A stretch of DNA of 64,000 nt from Selenomonas sp. (GCA_022482925.1 JAKVOG010000003.1:124001-188000); one strand, 5' to 3'; positions 26,869 through 35,986 are shown, counted from the stretch's first letter. Translations and numbers: made by a program. The notes: generated by a model from the letters alone, not told the origin.

Positions 26869-28710
26869 ATGAATGATTGGAAAAAAGCCGTTCTGCTGGC
26901 AGGTATCTGCTCAGGAACGTTATTTATGGGCGTACTGCCCGCGCAGGCCGCAGACAAGCAGGTATCTGCAGGTTCGCAGCAGCAGCAGGGCATACAGTCC
27001 GTATCCGTGATCACGAAAGTGTATGGTGATGGAGAAAAGCCGGCTTATGCGGTATTGAAATATCCGCAGCCGGTAGCTCCGGGCATTTCGCCGGCGGCAT
27101 TCAAAGTAGCCGGACAGACGGTAGCAGCGGTTTCGGTAAACCGTAACCCGGAACCGGCAGCGAAGTCTGTGGCCGGCCGCTACGTGGTATTGGAGCTGGC
27201 CCATACGAATACGGTCTACGATGGAGATCTGAGCAAGCAGCCGGGTCATCATCAGGAGGAAAAGAAACCGGGGCAGGGAACGGATGCGCCGCGGGACTCG
27301 AACCGCAAGCTGCCGGATCTGTCGGTGCGGGTACAGCAGACGGGGGAAGTCCGGGCGGTCAACGGGACCATCTATGCAGCAAACGAGCGGGAAATCGCCA
27401 GTACGGCAGCTGCGGAGCCGGAGATCAGCCGGTTTAAGCAATTCACGTATACAGATCCGACAACCGGCTATAAGATGCCATACAATCTTTATCTGCCGGC
27501 AAACTATGATGCCCATAAGAAGTATCCGCTCGTGTTCTTCGTAGCCGATGCCAGTGCCAATATCAATGAAGTGAAGACACCGCTTTTCCAGGGGAACGGA
27601 GCCACGGTCTGGACTGATCCGGCCGAACAGGCGAAGCATGAGTGCATCGTCCTGGCACCACAGTATACCAAAGATCTGGTCAATCAGATCGGCATGATGA
27701 CGACCGATGAGAATAAATGGACGCCGGGGCTGACGCTGATCAGTAATCTGCTGTTTGATGTCATGAAACAATATCCGGTCGATACGGATCGTATCTATGG
27801 CACGGGTCAGTCTCAGGGCGGGATGACGAACATTGCCCTGAGTGATAAATATCCCGATCTCTTTGCCGGCCAGCTGCTGGTGGCCTGCCAGTGGAATGTT
27901 GAAGAGATGGCAGCGATGAAGGACAAGAATCTCTGGATCGTTGTCTGTGAAGGCGATACCAAAGCCTATCCGGGGATGAATGCGGCAACGGCCAGCTGGG
28001 AGAAACTGGGCAGCAAGGTTGCCCGGAACAAGGTGCTCTGGGACAGCAAGTCCAGCATTGCGGCACTGGATGTACAGGTAAAGGGAATGGAAGCACAGGG
28101 GGCGAAGATCAACTACAGTGTATTCCAGGGCGGCAATCATATGTATACCTGGTCTTTTGCCTATAATATCGATGCACTCAGAGACTGGCTTTTCCGTCAG
28201 AATAAGTCGGCGGCTCCGGGAAAATTCCATCGGGATCCGGCCACCAGGGCGCTGCTGGATAAAGGCATCGGTTATCTGAACGGCACCGGGGAAGCGAAGG
28301 ACTATGCAAAAGCCAGACATTATTTTGAGCTGGCCGATCAGCGTGGTGACTTCAAGGCTTCCCGTTACCTCGGCCTGATCTATGAGCATGGTTATGGGGT
28401 CAAAGCAGATATGAAGACCGCCGTCCGTTGGTATCAAAAAGCGGCCAATGCCGGCGATATCACGGGAACCTGTTATCTCGGCCATATGTATGAAGCCGGA
28501 CTGGGTGTGGTGCAGGACTATCAGCAGGCACTGCGCCTGTATCTCAAATCGGCAGAGCGCGGGGATAGCATAGCGGCACCGGGCATGGTAGCAGCGGCCA
28601 ATCTGTACCGGAACGGATATGGTACGGTCAAGGATGAGGCCATAGCCCGTCAGTGGCTGGAAAAAGCAGCGGCGACCGGCTATCAGCCGGCCGTTGATGC
28701 GCTGAAATAA
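26869..28710 (+). CDS. secreted alpha/beta-hydrolase esterase with C-terminal Sel1 repeats
   Basis: A 613-residue exported protein. A signal peptide ends at PAQA-ADK near residue 28. Residues 40-150 look like the beta-rich N-terminal domain of large secreted esterases and peptidases. The hydrolase core (about 165-445) has the nucleophile elbow GQSQGG (Ser near 315) and a catalytic His in GGNHMY near 424. The final 150 residues are about four Sel1-like repeats (GIGYLNGTGEAKDYAKA, GLIYEHGYGV, GHMYEAGLGV, AANLYRNGYG), which usually bind protein partners. GATGAGG precedes ATG 26869. The substrate is unknown. Confidence 0.85.
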   Translation: MNDWKKAVLLAGICSGTLFMGVLPAQAADKQVSAGSQQQQGIQSVSVITKVYGDGEKPAYAVLKYPQPVAPGISPAAFKVAGQTVAAVSVNRNPEPAAKSVAGRYVVLELAHTNTVYDGDLSKQPGHHQEEKKPGQGTDAPRDSNRKLPDLSVRVQQTGEVRAVNGTIYAANEREIASTAAAEPEISRFKQFTYTDPTTGYKMPYNLYLPANYDAHKKYPLVFFVADASANINEVKTPLFQGNGATVWTDPAEQAKHECIVLAPQYTKDLVNQIGMMTTDENKWTPGLTLISNLLFDVMKQYPVDTDRIYGTGQSQGGMTNIALSDKYPDLFAGQLLVACQWNVEEMAAMKDKNLWIVVCEGDTKAYPGMNAATASWEKLGSKVARNKVLWDSKSSIAALDVQVKGMEAQGAKINYSVFQGGNHMYTWSFAYNIDALRDWLFRQNKSAAPGKFHRDPATRALLDKGIGYLNGTGEAKDYAKARHYFELADQRGDFKASRYLGLIYEHGYGVKADMKTAVRWYQKAANAGDITGTCYLGHMYEAGLGVVQDYQQALRLYLKSAERGDSIAAPGMVAAANLYRNGYGTVKDEAIARQWLEKAAATGYQPAVDALK

Positions 28711-28784
28711 ACACGCGCTCTGACATAAGAACGGAAGCATAATGATCGTTGGCATGTATTCGTCAAAAAGGAACAGGCAGCTGG

Positions 28785-28940
28785 ATGATTAGTATCTTGT
28801 TGATGGACTTTGTGCTCCTGTTTGGGGCGTTGGCCGGAACCATGCTGCTGGTAGTGGCGGCGGCTGTTGCTATAGGGGTATTGCTCCTTATTGCAGCAGG
28901 TATTTTCTTCTGGCGCAGACATAGAAAAAAGAACAAATAA
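28785..28940 (+). CDS. small single-helix membrane protein
   Basis: About 51 residues: a hydrophobic segment of some 40 residues rich in Leu, Val and Ala, then a basic tail (WRRHRKKNK). It has no recognised family. The start is uncertain: an upstream ATG at 28749 is in frame, and no strong ribosome site is seen before either. Its stop abuts a perfect terminator hairpin, and codon use resembles its neighbours, which favours a real gene. Confidence 0.5.
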   Translation: MISILLMDFVLLFGALAGTMLLVVAAAVAIGVLLLIAAGIFFWRRHRKKNK

Positions 28941-28992
28941 AAACTCTCCCTGAGTGATCAGCGACGTCGTGCGGATCACTCAGGGAGAGTTT
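28941..28992. terminator. bidirectional intrinsic terminator
   Basis: AAACTCTCCCTGAGTGATC (28941-28959) pairs perfectly with GATCACTCAGGGAGAGTTT (28974-28992). It separates the small membrane gene from the converging hemerythrin gene. Confidence 0.85.
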
Positions 28993-29024
28993 GTGTGTAA
29001 AGGGTGTGTAACGTGCTCCAGCGA

Positions 29025-29429
29025 TTACACCAGGGGGTAAAGATCACAATCTTCGTGTTCAAGGCGTTTGAGCAGAGAGCCGACGGCGGCATCTGTTGCC
29101 GCCAGGAAACCAGCCGGGTCATGCTTGATCTTCGTGGCGGTCATGAAGGTATCTTTATAGGCCATGAATTCTTTGGCCAGGCCGCCCATTTCCTGATGGA
29201 AGGCAATGGAAGTTTTGCGGACCTGCTCGTTTTCGCTCTTGGCCAGGTTCGGATAGAGATAGTTATCCTCAGCTGCCAGATGGATGGAAAGCAGGCCGGC
29301 CAGCTTGGCCAGAGTCGTGGACAGCTCAGCGGCATGGGCATCGACGGCTGCGGCTGTCTTGTACTGCTGCAGGCTGTGGATGTGGGTATAGATGTCACGG
29401 TGATTGTTTTTCAGGTTATCTAAATACAT
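29025..29429 (-). CDS. hemerythrin-domain protein
   Basis: A 134-residue all-helical protein with the iron-ligand pattern of bacterial hemerythrin-like proteins. The pattern is H in KNNHRD near the start, H-x3-E in LSIHLAAEDNYLYP near residue 50, H in AFHQEM near 75, and H-E in LEHEDCDLYP at the end. It should bind a di-iron centre and reversibly bind oxygen or nitric oxide, or help repair iron centres, in an anaerobe exposed to air. AAGGAG lies ten bases before the ATG at 29429. A GTG nine bases upstream is too close to the ribosome site. Confidence 0.85.
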   Translation of the reverse strand: MYLDNLKNNHRDIYTHIHSLQQYKTAAAVDAHAAELSTTLAKLAGLLSIHLAAEDNYLYPNLAKSENEQVRKTSIAFHQEMGGLAKEFMAYKDTFMTATKIKHDPAGFLAATDAAVGSLLKRLEHEDCDLYPLV

Positions 29430-29505
29430 GAGGGTCACGCTCCTTATCTGTATAAGCTCTTTCGTCTTTATGGGTTTAGTTTAACAGTTACACCAGTGTG
29501 GAGCG

Positions 29506-29519
29506 GTAACATGTGTTAC
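29506..29519. promoter_or_regulatory. palindrome GTAAC-N4-GTTAC upstream of hemerythrin gene
   Basis: GTAACATGTGTTAC lies 77 bases before the hemerythrin start on the opposite side from the HD-domain gene. It could be an operator for a redox or nitric-oxide regulator; no regulator is identified here. Confidence 0.35.
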
Positions 29520-29665
29520 GTCTATTGGATTGATTTCAGACAGGTTGGCGAAAGGTATATGAAACAGATAGGATAATCACAGAAAAGCGCAAAGAAATCT
29601 GTTATACTGAAAGTATATTAGCGGCAAGTACAACAGATAGGATAGAAACAACAGGGGGCGTATTT

Positions 29666-30172
29666 ATGCAAAGTATTGAGTTGCTGCAGCGTATGATTGA
29701 ATTTGATGCCGGGGATGCGAAGCGTATCCAGCATTTTCTGAAGGTATATGAATTTGCCTCGCTGATCGGGCAGCTGGAAAAGCTGCCGGCAGCGCAGCAG
29801 CAGGTGCTGGAGCTTGCTGCGATTGTCCATGATATCGGGATCCATGCCGCGGAACAGAAGTATGCGAGCACGGCCGGAACCTATCAGGAGCGCGAGGGCC
29901 AGCCGCTGGCGGAGGAGATGCTGCGGGCGGCCGGCTGCGGGGAAGCTGTCGTACAGCGGGTGGGTTTCCTGGTCGGGCATCATCATACCTATGATGCGGT
30001 GGACGGGCCGGACTATCAGATCCTGCTGGAAGCAGATTTTCTGGTCAATACGTATGAAGATCAGCTGTCGCCCCATGCAATTCATGCGGTCCGGGACAAG
30101 GTGTTTCGCACAGAAAGTGGCCGGAATTTGCTTGAAACGATTTATGGGTTGTCGGTTGAGGGAGAAGAATGA
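29666..30172 (+). CDS. HD-domain phosphohydrolase
   Basis: A 168-residue metal-dependent HD-superfamily protein. The metal site is built from H in IQHFLKVYEFA, the HD pair in AAIVHDIGIHAAEQ near residue 53, and HHHTYDAVDGPDY with a distal D in LEADFLVN. Such proteins hydrolyse nucleotides or phosphoesters; the substrate is unknown. CAGGGGGCG precedes ATG 29666. Its stop overlaps the ogt start by ATGA, so the two are co-translated. Confidence 0.88.
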   Translation: MQSIELLQRMIEFDAGDAKRIQHFLKVYEFASLIGQLEKLPAAQQQVLELAAIVHDIGIHAAEQKYASTAGTYQEREGQPLAEEMLRAAGCGEAVVQRVGFLVGHHHTYDAVDGPDYQILLEADFLVNTYEDQLSPHAIHAVRDKVFRTESGRNLLETIYGLSVEGEE

Positions 30173-30672
30173 TGAGCTGCTGTTATCAGATCTATCAGTC
30201 ACCGCTGGGCCGGCTGATCCTGGCTGGTAATGCGCTGGCACTGACCGGGTTATGGTTTGAGGTGGAAGTGGAAAATGATGTTTTAAAGGCAGCCGGACTG
30301 CCGGGGACAGACCTTCCGGTGTTCAGGCAGACACGAATCTGGCTGGACCAGTATTTCGGCGGGCAGATTCCGGATTTTCTGCCACCGCTGCGGGCGGAGG
30401 GGACGGCCTTTCAGTGTAAGGTATGGGATCTGCTGCGTCAGATTCCCTATGGAGAGACGACCACCTATGGTGCAATTGCGCGCGAAATGGCAGCCAGGAA
30501 CCCTCAGGGACGGATGTCGGCGCAGGCGGTAGGTGGAGCCGTCGGGAAAAATCCGATTGCGATACTGATTCCCTGTCATCGCGTCATTGGATCGGATGGC
30601 AGTCTGACCGGTTATGCCGCTGGCGTGGATAAGAAGCAGGCACTGCTGGCACTGGAGGCTGGCTTGAACTAA
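30169..30672 (+). CDS. ogt: methylated-DNA-[protein]-cysteine S-methyltransferase (Ogt)
   Basis: A 167-residue DNA-repair protein that takes O6-methyl groups from guanine onto its own cysteine. The active site is PCHRVIGSDGSLTGYAAG near residue 128, with the helix-turn-helix region (QIPYGETTTYGAIA) before it. Length matches Ogt. The start overlaps the HD gene by four bases; a second ATG three bases on is also possible. There is no sign of an Ada-type sensory domain. Confidence 0.95.
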   Translation: MMSCCYQIYQSPLGRLILAGNALALTGLWFEVEVENDVLKAAGLPGTDLPVFRQTRIWLDQYFGGQIPDFLPPLRAEGTAFQCKVWDLLRQIPYGETTTYGAIAREMAARNPQGRMSAQAVGGAVGKNPIAILIPCHRVIGSDGSLTGYAAGVDKKQALLALEAGLN

Positions 30673-30690
30673 TTGGGCGGACGGTTGTGA

Positions 30691-30719
30691 TTGACAGCCG
30701 TCACTTTATATAGTAAAAT
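30691..30719 (+). promoter_or_regulatory. promoter of the PHP-ROK-MFS-HAD gene group
   Basis: TTGACA (30691-30696), 17 bases, TAAAAT (30714-30719), placed 39 bases before the PHP gene. Confidence 0.7.
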
Positions 30720-30757
30720 GACTTTATAAAGTTAGTTTACTAAGTGAGGCGAGCGAT

Positions 30758-31666
30758 ATGGAAAACTGGTTGGATCTGCATATGCATTCCTGTTACAGCG
30801 GGGACGGAGAATACGAGCCGGGACGATTGATGGAGCTGTGTGCTGAGGCCGGATTGAAGACGGTGGCACTGGCTGATCATAATTCAGTACAGGGGATTGC
30901 GGCTGCCCGCAAACGGGCACATGAGCTGGGCTTGGCCTATCTGAATGCGGTTGAGATCGACTGCCGCTATGCTGGAAGGACATTTCATCTGTTGGCTTAT
31001 GGAATCCGGGAAGATGATGCGTTCTTTATTAACCTTGAAAAAGAATTCCATAAGCAGCAGCTGACTGCGGGTGAACAGCTGATGCAGCTGGTAAAGGCCC
31101 AGAAATTCTATTTTGATGAGCAGGCAGCCCGGAAACTGGCGGGCAATGGCGGTGTCGAGGCAGAGCAGATTGCCGAAGTCATGCTGGCTGATTCACGGAA
31201 TGATTCGGATGAACGGTTGCAATGCTATCGGCCTGGTGGCAGCCGCAGCGACAATCCGCTGGTGAATTTCTTCTGGGATTTCTGTGCGGATGGCAAACCT
31301 TGTAACGTTCCTATGGAGTTTCCTTCATTTGCGGATGTGGTGGATCAGATTCACCAGTCTGGTGGTGCAGCTGTTCTGGCTCATCCCGGGGCAAATATCG
31401 GGCAGGATGAGCTGCTGGCTGAGGGACTGATCCGTACAGGCATTGATGGCATTGAGGCATTCAGCAATTACCATGATGCGGCCACCCGCCAGTTTTATCA
31501 GACATTGGCTGAAAAACATGGGCTTATCGTTACGGCTGGCAGCGATTTCCATGGCAAATGCAAGCCGGCAATCCATTACGGAGAGCTGGTGCATCCGTAT
31601 CCGCTGGTGACTTGTGAGCGATTGAACCAGCTGATTTATGAGCGTGGCGGCCAGATCCTGGCCTGA
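30758..31666 (+). CDS. PHP-domain phosphoesterase
   Basis: A 302-residue PHP-family metal phosphoesterase. Metal ligands appear in LDLHMHSCYSGDGE at the start, ALADHNSV near residue 39, AVEID near 66, LAHPGAN near 205 and GSDFHGKCKP near 260. Relatives include nucleoside 3',5'-bisphosphate phosphatase/RNase AM and trehalose- or histidinol-phosphate-like phosphatases; the substrate here is unknown. GTGAGGCG precedes ATG 30758. It leads a group with a ROK regulator, an MFS carrier and a HAD phosphatase. Confidence 0.88.
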   Translation: MENWLDLHMHSCYSGDGEYEPGRLMELCAEAGLKTVALADHNSVQGIAAARKRAHELGLAYLNAVEIDCRYAGRTFHLLAYGIREDDAFFINLEKEFHKQQLTAGEQLMQLVKAQKFYFDEQAARKLAGNGGVEAEQIAEVMLADSRNDSDERLQCYRPGGSRSDNPLVNFFWDFCADGKPCNVPMEFPSFADVVDQIHQSGGAAVLAHPGANIGQDELLAEGLIRTGIDGIEAFSNYHDAATRQFYQTLAEKHGLIVTAGSDFHGKCKPAIHYGELVHPYPLVTCERLNQLIYERGGQILA

Positions 31667-31684
31667 TCGGGAGGCAGAGAAATC

Positions 31685-32683
31685 TTGGACAAGAATGGAT
31701 TGCGGCAGCAGAACCTTTCGCTGCTGCGAAGGACGCTGAAAGAATTGCGCCTGGCGACGAAACCTCAGCTGTCAGAGGCTTCCGGCCTTAGTGTGGTTAC
31801 GGTTAATTCGCTGGTGAAGGAACTGGTTGAGCGGGATGAGGCACAGGTGGTGGAAGAAGTCTCCAGCACTGGTGGTCGGCCGGCTGTGCAGTACCGGTTC
31901 TATGCGGAGCGTCGTCTGGCACTGGTTGGGTACATGTATGAGCAGGCTGGCGTCGATCAGCTGTATGTTATGCTGGTCAATCTGCTGGGGGAGCCGTTGA
32001 CGCTCCTGCAGGAACGGTTTCCGGCAGTGCGGGTGGATATGGATTTTCTGGTGGGGGTATTGCGTCCTTATCTGCAGCAATATCCGGCTATCTCGACTGT
32101 TCTGATCGGCCTGCCAGGGGTTGAGACTGCCGGACGGCTGAAGGTGGTGGATTATCCGGCACTCATGGACTGCGCATTTTCAGAGGAGATGAGCAGCCGG
32201 CTGCAAAGACCAGTGCAGATGGTCAATGACATCAATGCGGCGGTGGTCGGACTTGGTGCCTCGCTGGGGGCTGTGAGCCAGAAAGAAACGGTGCTGGGGG
32301 TCTATTGGCCACAGGATTATCCGCCTGGTGCGGGGATATTGATCCGGGGACAGTTGTATACCGGCCGTGATGGCGTGGCTGGCGAGATCGGTCATCGTTT
32401 CGGTCGTCCGGGACGGGTAAAGCAGCAGGTTTCCCATCAGGCGGAGGTCATGGAGATGACGGAACTGCTGACGCGGATGTGGAATCCGCATCGGTTGGTC
32501 TTTTATGACGAGCAATTGACTGAGGCTGCTATTGCGGAGATACAGGCCGGCTGCAGTGGGCGTATTCCGGCCCGCTTTCTGCCAGAGCTGTCCCTGCGCA
32601 CGAGTATCCATCAGGATTATCGGCGGGGCATGTGTCTGCTGGCCGAGTCGTTACTGGAAAATGGGAGGACAATGGATGAGTGA
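31685..32683 (+). CDS. ROK-family transcriptional regulator
   Basis: A 332-residue protein with an N-terminal winged helix (LRLATKPQLSEASGLSVVTVNSLVKELV) followed by a ROK sugar-kinase-like domain (GGRPAVQY; IGLPGVETAGRL; GEIGHRFG). It is of the NagC/XylR type, somewhat shorter than the usual 380-400 residues. The zinc-binding cysteine motif of kinases is not evident, so a regulator rather than a kinase is likely. A TTG start at 31685 follows GGGAGGC at good distance. The MFS gene overlaps its end by eight bases, suggesting joint expression and possible control of that carrier. Confidence 0.85.
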   Translation: MDKNGLRQQNLSLLRRTLKELRLATKPQLSEASGLSVVTVNSLVKELVERDEAQVVEEVSSTGGRPAVQYRFYAERRLALVGYMYEQAGVDQLYVMLVNLLGEPLTLLQERFPAVRVDMDFLVGVLRPYLQQYPAISTVLIGLPGVETAGRLKVVDYPALMDCAFSEEMSSRLQRPVQMVNDINAAVVGLGASLGAVSQKETVLGVYWPQDYPPGAGILIRGQLYTGRDGVAGEIGHRFGRPGRVKQQVSHQAEVMEMTELLTRMWNPHRLVFYDEQLTEAAIAEIQAGCSGRIPARFLPELSLRTSIHQDYRRGMCLLAESLLENGRTMDE

Positions 32684-33836
32684 GATACAGGGAATGAAGG
32701 TACAGCCGGGCGTTCCGCAGCAGCATGCAACCCGGGCCGTATTCTTTATTGGTGGTTTTGGTGCTGCTTCATGGGCTCCGCTGGTGCCGCTGCTCAAGGA
32801 CAGACTGGGGATTGCGGAGGATGTACTTGGGCTGCTGCTGCTGTGTATCGGCATCGGCTCTCTGCTGACCATGCCGCTGTCTGGTGCGGCGGCTGCCCGG
32901 CTGGGCTGTCGGCGGGTGCTGGCAGCCGCCAGTGCCGCCTATGCCTGCATCCTGCTGATCTTGTGTCAGGTTTCCAGTCTCTGGCTGGCTGTACCGGTTC
33001 TGCTATGCTTTGGAGCAGTCATGGGCTGTATCGATGTGGTCGTGAATATCCAGGCCGTCATCGTCGAGAAAGCTGCCGGACGGCGGCTGATGAGCGGGAT
33101 GCATGGTCTGTGGAGTGTTGGTGGTTTTGTCGGAGCCGGTTTGTTCGGGATATGGGTCGGTATGCTCGGCTTTACGCCGCTGGTTTCCACGGCCATTGCA
33201 GCAGGAATCATCCTGATTATCCTGGTGCTATCGGTACGTCATCTGCTGCCTTATGGCGGGGAACCAGGTGGTCGCCTGATTGCGATTCCGCACGGCATCG
33301 TGACCTTTGTCGGGATCATTGCCTGCATTGCGTTTCTGGTGGAAGGCGCAGTTATGGACTGGGGTGGTGTATTCCTGACAACGGTGCGTGGATTTGATTT
33401 GTCGATGGCCGGGACAGGCTTTACGGTCTTCTCCGCTGCAATGCTTACCATGCGGCTGGTGGGAGACTGGGTGGTGCAGCGGATCGGACAGAAACGGGTC
33501 GTGCTCGGTGGCAGCGGGCTGGCATTCCTTGGCTTCCTGCTCGTCATCTTTGCGCCGGATCAGCTGCTGCTGTTCCTGGGCTTTTTCTGCATCGGTCTGG
33601 GCAGTGCGAATATCGTGCCGGTATTTTTCTCCCTGCTGGGGAAACAGACGGTCATGCCAATCAACACGGCCGTGCCGGCTGTCAGCACGCTGGGGTATCT
33701 CGGCATCCTGATGGGGCCGGCAGCTATCGGTTTCCTGGCACATCAGACCAGCCTGTTTGCTGCTTTTGGTTTCCTGGCGTCATTGGTTGCCTTGCAGGCA
33801 ATCGTGGCTGCTTATGTATATCGCCGGATTTTATGA
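32676..33836 (+). CDS. MFS transporter (YbjJ/FucP-like group)
   Basis: About 386 residues with 12 hydrophobic segments. The start ATG 32676 follows GGGAGGAC and overlaps the ROK gene; a longer open frame begins inside that gene and was rejected. Position between a ROK regulator and a HAD sugar-phosphatase-like gene suggests transport of a sugar or related metabolite, in either direction. No substrate motif was recognised. Internal glycines (SVGGFVGAGLFG, LGYLGILMGPAAIG) fit a flexible carrier. Confidence 0.85.
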   Translation: MSEIQGMKVQPGVPQQHATRAVFFIGGFGAASWAPLVPLLKDRLGIAEDVLGLLLLCIGIGSLLTMPLSGAAAARLGCRRVLAAASAAYACILLILCQVSSLWLAVPVLLCFGAVMGCIDVVVNIQAVIVEKAAGRRLMSGMHGLWSVGGFVGAGLFGIWVGMLGFTPLVSTAIAAGIILIILVLSVRHLLPYGGEPGGRLIAIPHGIVTFVGIIACIAFLVEGAVMDWGGVFLTTVRGFDLSMAGTGFTVFSAAMLTMRLVGDWVVQRIGQKRVVLGGSGLAFLGFLLVIFAPDQLLLFLGFFCIGLGSANIVPVFFSLLGKQTVMPINTAVPAVSTLGYLGILMGPAAIGFLAHQTSLFAAFGFLASLVALQAIVAAYVYRRIL

Positions 33837-33860
33837 GGTTATATGATGGAGGTTTGCTGT

Positions 33861-34694
33861 ATGAGTAAGATCGTATTCCTGGATGTTGATGGTACCCTGG
33901 TCGATTATCATGGCGTGCTGCCGCAGTCAGCGGTAGAGGCAATCCGTCAGGCAAGGAAAAACGGACACCGTGTCTACATCAGTACCGGCCGCAGCAAGGC
34001 CGAGGTTTATCCGAACCTGTGGGATATTGGCCTGGACGGCATGATCGGTGGCAATGGCAGCTATGTCGAAGACCATGATCAGGTGGTCATGCATCAGCTG
34101 ATCACGGCGGAGCAGGGCCGTCATATCGTGGACTGGCTGCATGAGCGTGGTCTGGAATTCTATCTGGAAAGCAACAATGGCCTCTTTGCCAGCGAGCATT
34201 TTGAGCAGCGAGGGCAGTCGACTATGCAGGAATATTCCGCCCGCAAGGGCAAGACGGATGCCGATAAGATGACCATCCGGCAGGCATTCCCGGATATGAT
34301 TTTTGATGGTGAGCTGTATCGTGATGACCTCAACAAGGTGAGCTTTGTGCTGGACAGCTATGAGGACTATCTGGCGGCAAAAGCAGAATTCCCGGACCTG
34401 CAGGTCGGGACCTGGGGCGGAGCCGGAGAAACGGCTTTGTTCGGCGATCTGGGGGTCAAAGGGATCACGAAAGCACATGCCATCGATGCACTGCTTGATT
34501 ATCTGCAGGCCGATGTCAGGGATACGATTGCCTTTGGCGATGCGAAAATCGATATTCCGATGCTGGAGTACTGTGCAGTCGGCGTAGCGATGGGCAATGG
34601 CGGTCCGGAGATCAAGGCCATGGCGGACAGCATCACCGATGCGGTAGAAGATGACGGGCTGCAGCATGCCTTTGAACAGCTGCATTTGATTTAA
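33861..34694 (+). CDS. HAD-superfamily Cof-type phosphatase
   Basis: A 277-residue HAD hydrolase of the IIB (Cof) subclass. Motif I is FLDVDGTLVD, motif II ISTGRSK, the conserved Lys is in VKGITKAHAI, and motif IV is FGDAKIDIPML. Members dephosphorylate sugar phosphates, FMN or pyridoxal phosphate with broad specificity. GGAGG lies nine bases before ATG 33861. It ends the gene group, followed by a terminator. Confidence 0.9.
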   Translation: MSKIVFLDVDGTLVDYHGVLPQSAVEAIRQARKNGHRVYISTGRSKAEVYPNLWDIGLDGMIGGNGSYVEDHDQVVMHQLITAEQGRHIVDWLHERGLEFYLESNNGLFASEHFEQRGQSTMQEYSARKGKTDADKMTIRQAFPDMIFDGELYRDDLNKVSFVLDSYEDYLAAKAEFPDLQVGTWGGAGETALFGDLGVKGITKAHAIDALLDYLQADVRDTIAFGDAKIDIPMLEYCAVGVAMGNGGPEIKAMADSITDAVEDDGLQHAFEQLHLI

Positions 34695-34697
34695 GCA

Positions 34698-34752
34698 GGC
34701 GCACAAAAGACCAATCCATTGATGAAAAATGGATTGGTCTTTTTGTGTGCCG
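34698..34752. terminator. bidirectional terminator between HAD gene and threonine aldolase
   Basis: GGCGCACAAAAGACCAATCC (from 34698) pairs with GGATTGGTCTTTTTGTGTGCC (ending 34751), a stem of about 20 pairs with A and T runs near its centre. Confidence 0.8.
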
Positions 34753-34760
34753 GTTATCGA

Positions 34761-35850
34761 TCAATCGGTGCGCTGCGTCTGATGCTTGCACAGGATTGCA
34801 CAGAGTGCATCCGTGTCTGGTTTATTGGTTGCCCAGCTGGTGGCAAAGCGGATGACCGTGTGGGTATCATCCAGCCGTTCCCAGAAGCCGAACTCTGTTT
34901 CCTGCTGCAGTTCATCCATCCGGTCATTGCTGATGATGACGAAAATCTGGTTCGTGAGCGTATCGAAATAGAGCGGGTATCCGCATTCGCGGAGCGTCTG
35001 TCGGATCTGGTCAGCTGCCTGGATTGCGGGCTGTCCGATGGTCTGGTAGAGGTTATCGGTGAACAGCGTATCGAACTGGATGCCGAGCAGCCAGCCTTTG
35101 GCCAGCAGGGCACCATGCTGCTTGATGATGGTGAAGAAATGGGGAATGCGGCCCTTTTTCGGCAGGACGACGGCCTCGCCCAGCAGTGCGCCGCATTTGG
35201 TTCCGCCGATATAGAAAACATCACAGAGCCGGGCCAGATCCGGCAGGGTCAGTTCATTGGCCGGGCAGGCCAGCGCATAGGCCAGCCGGGCACCATCCAG
35301 ATAGAGCGGGATATGATGAGCCTGGCAGACATCATGGATGTCTGCAGTTCCTGTTTCGAATACAGCGTGCCATATTCGGTCGGATGGGACAGGTAGACCA
35401 TGCCCGGCATAACCATATGATCGTGGTTGGCATCGGCTGCGAAATTGTCCAGGAAAGCTGCAATCTGTTCGGCAGAGATCTTGCCGAGCTTGTGTGGCAG
35501 CTGTAATACTTTATGGCCGCCATATTCGATGGCACCAGCCTCATGCAGGCTCACATGGCCGGTATCGGCTGCGATGACGCCCTGATAAGAGGCCAGCATG
35601 GCATCGATGACCACGGCATTGGTCTGCGTGCCGCCCGTGAGGAAATAAACCTCGCCATCCGGGGCATTACAGGCCGCCAGTATCTTCTGGCTGGCGCTGG
35701 CACAGATGTCATCCGTGCCATAGCCGGGCATCTTCACCGTATTGTTGTCCCCAGACGTTTCAGGATAAGCGGATGCGCGCCCTCCATATAGTCGCTGGCA
35801 AAAGAAAGTTTTTGCTGATGTATTGCGGTCTGATCTTGCTGTATATTCAT
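34761..35850 (-). pseudogene. low-specificity L-threonine aldolase (LtaE-like), two frameshifts
   Basis: Three frames join into a PLP aldolase of about 363 residues that splits threonine to glycine and acetaldehyde. Visible are FASDYMEGAHPLIL, MPGYGTDDICASA, LTGGTQTNAVVIDAM, LSHPTEYGTLYS, LDGARLAYAL and the PLP lysine in YIGGTKCGALLGE. One base is missing near 35750 and one near 35343 (GCAGACATC for GCAGGACATC). GGAGGG precedes the ATG at 35850. The coding meaning is otherwise intact from end to end, so sequence error is as likely as decay. A LysR regulator is divergent. Confidence 0.85.
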
Positions 35851-35874
35851 ACTGCTGTTCCCTCCAAAGTTTAC

Positions 35875-35922
35875 TTGACGAATCCTGAGTATTATTCTAC
35901 TATGATTGCAGATATGATACAA
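35875..35922. promoter_or_regulatory. overlapping divergent promoters of ltaE-like and lysR genes
   Basis: Plus strand: TTGACG (35875-35880), 17 bases, TACTAT (35898-35903), for lysR. Minus strand: TTGTAT (35922-35917), 17 bases, TAGAAT (35899-35894), for the aldolase. The two -10 boxes overlap, so the promoters should exclude each other. Confidence 0.55.
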
Positions 35923-35944
35923 ATGGCTAATTTACATAAATAGC

Positions 35945-35959
35945 ATGACAAAGTGTCAT
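35945..35959. promoter_or_regulatory. LysR-type operator candidate (T-N11-A palindrome)
   Basis: ATGACA-AAG-TGTCAT is a perfect inverted repeat with T and A eleven bases apart, the classic LysR-family box. It lies 27 bases before the lysR start and downstream of its promoter, fitting negative autoregulation. Confidence 0.6.
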
Positions 35960-35986
35960 GGATAACTGATTGATGGAGGGATGAGA

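Noticed and set aside
26920-28755. 611-codon minus-strand frame opposite the esterase gene
   Set aside because: The plus strand encodes a clear signal peptide, hydrolase motifs and Sel1 repeats; the antisense frame has no recognisable motif.
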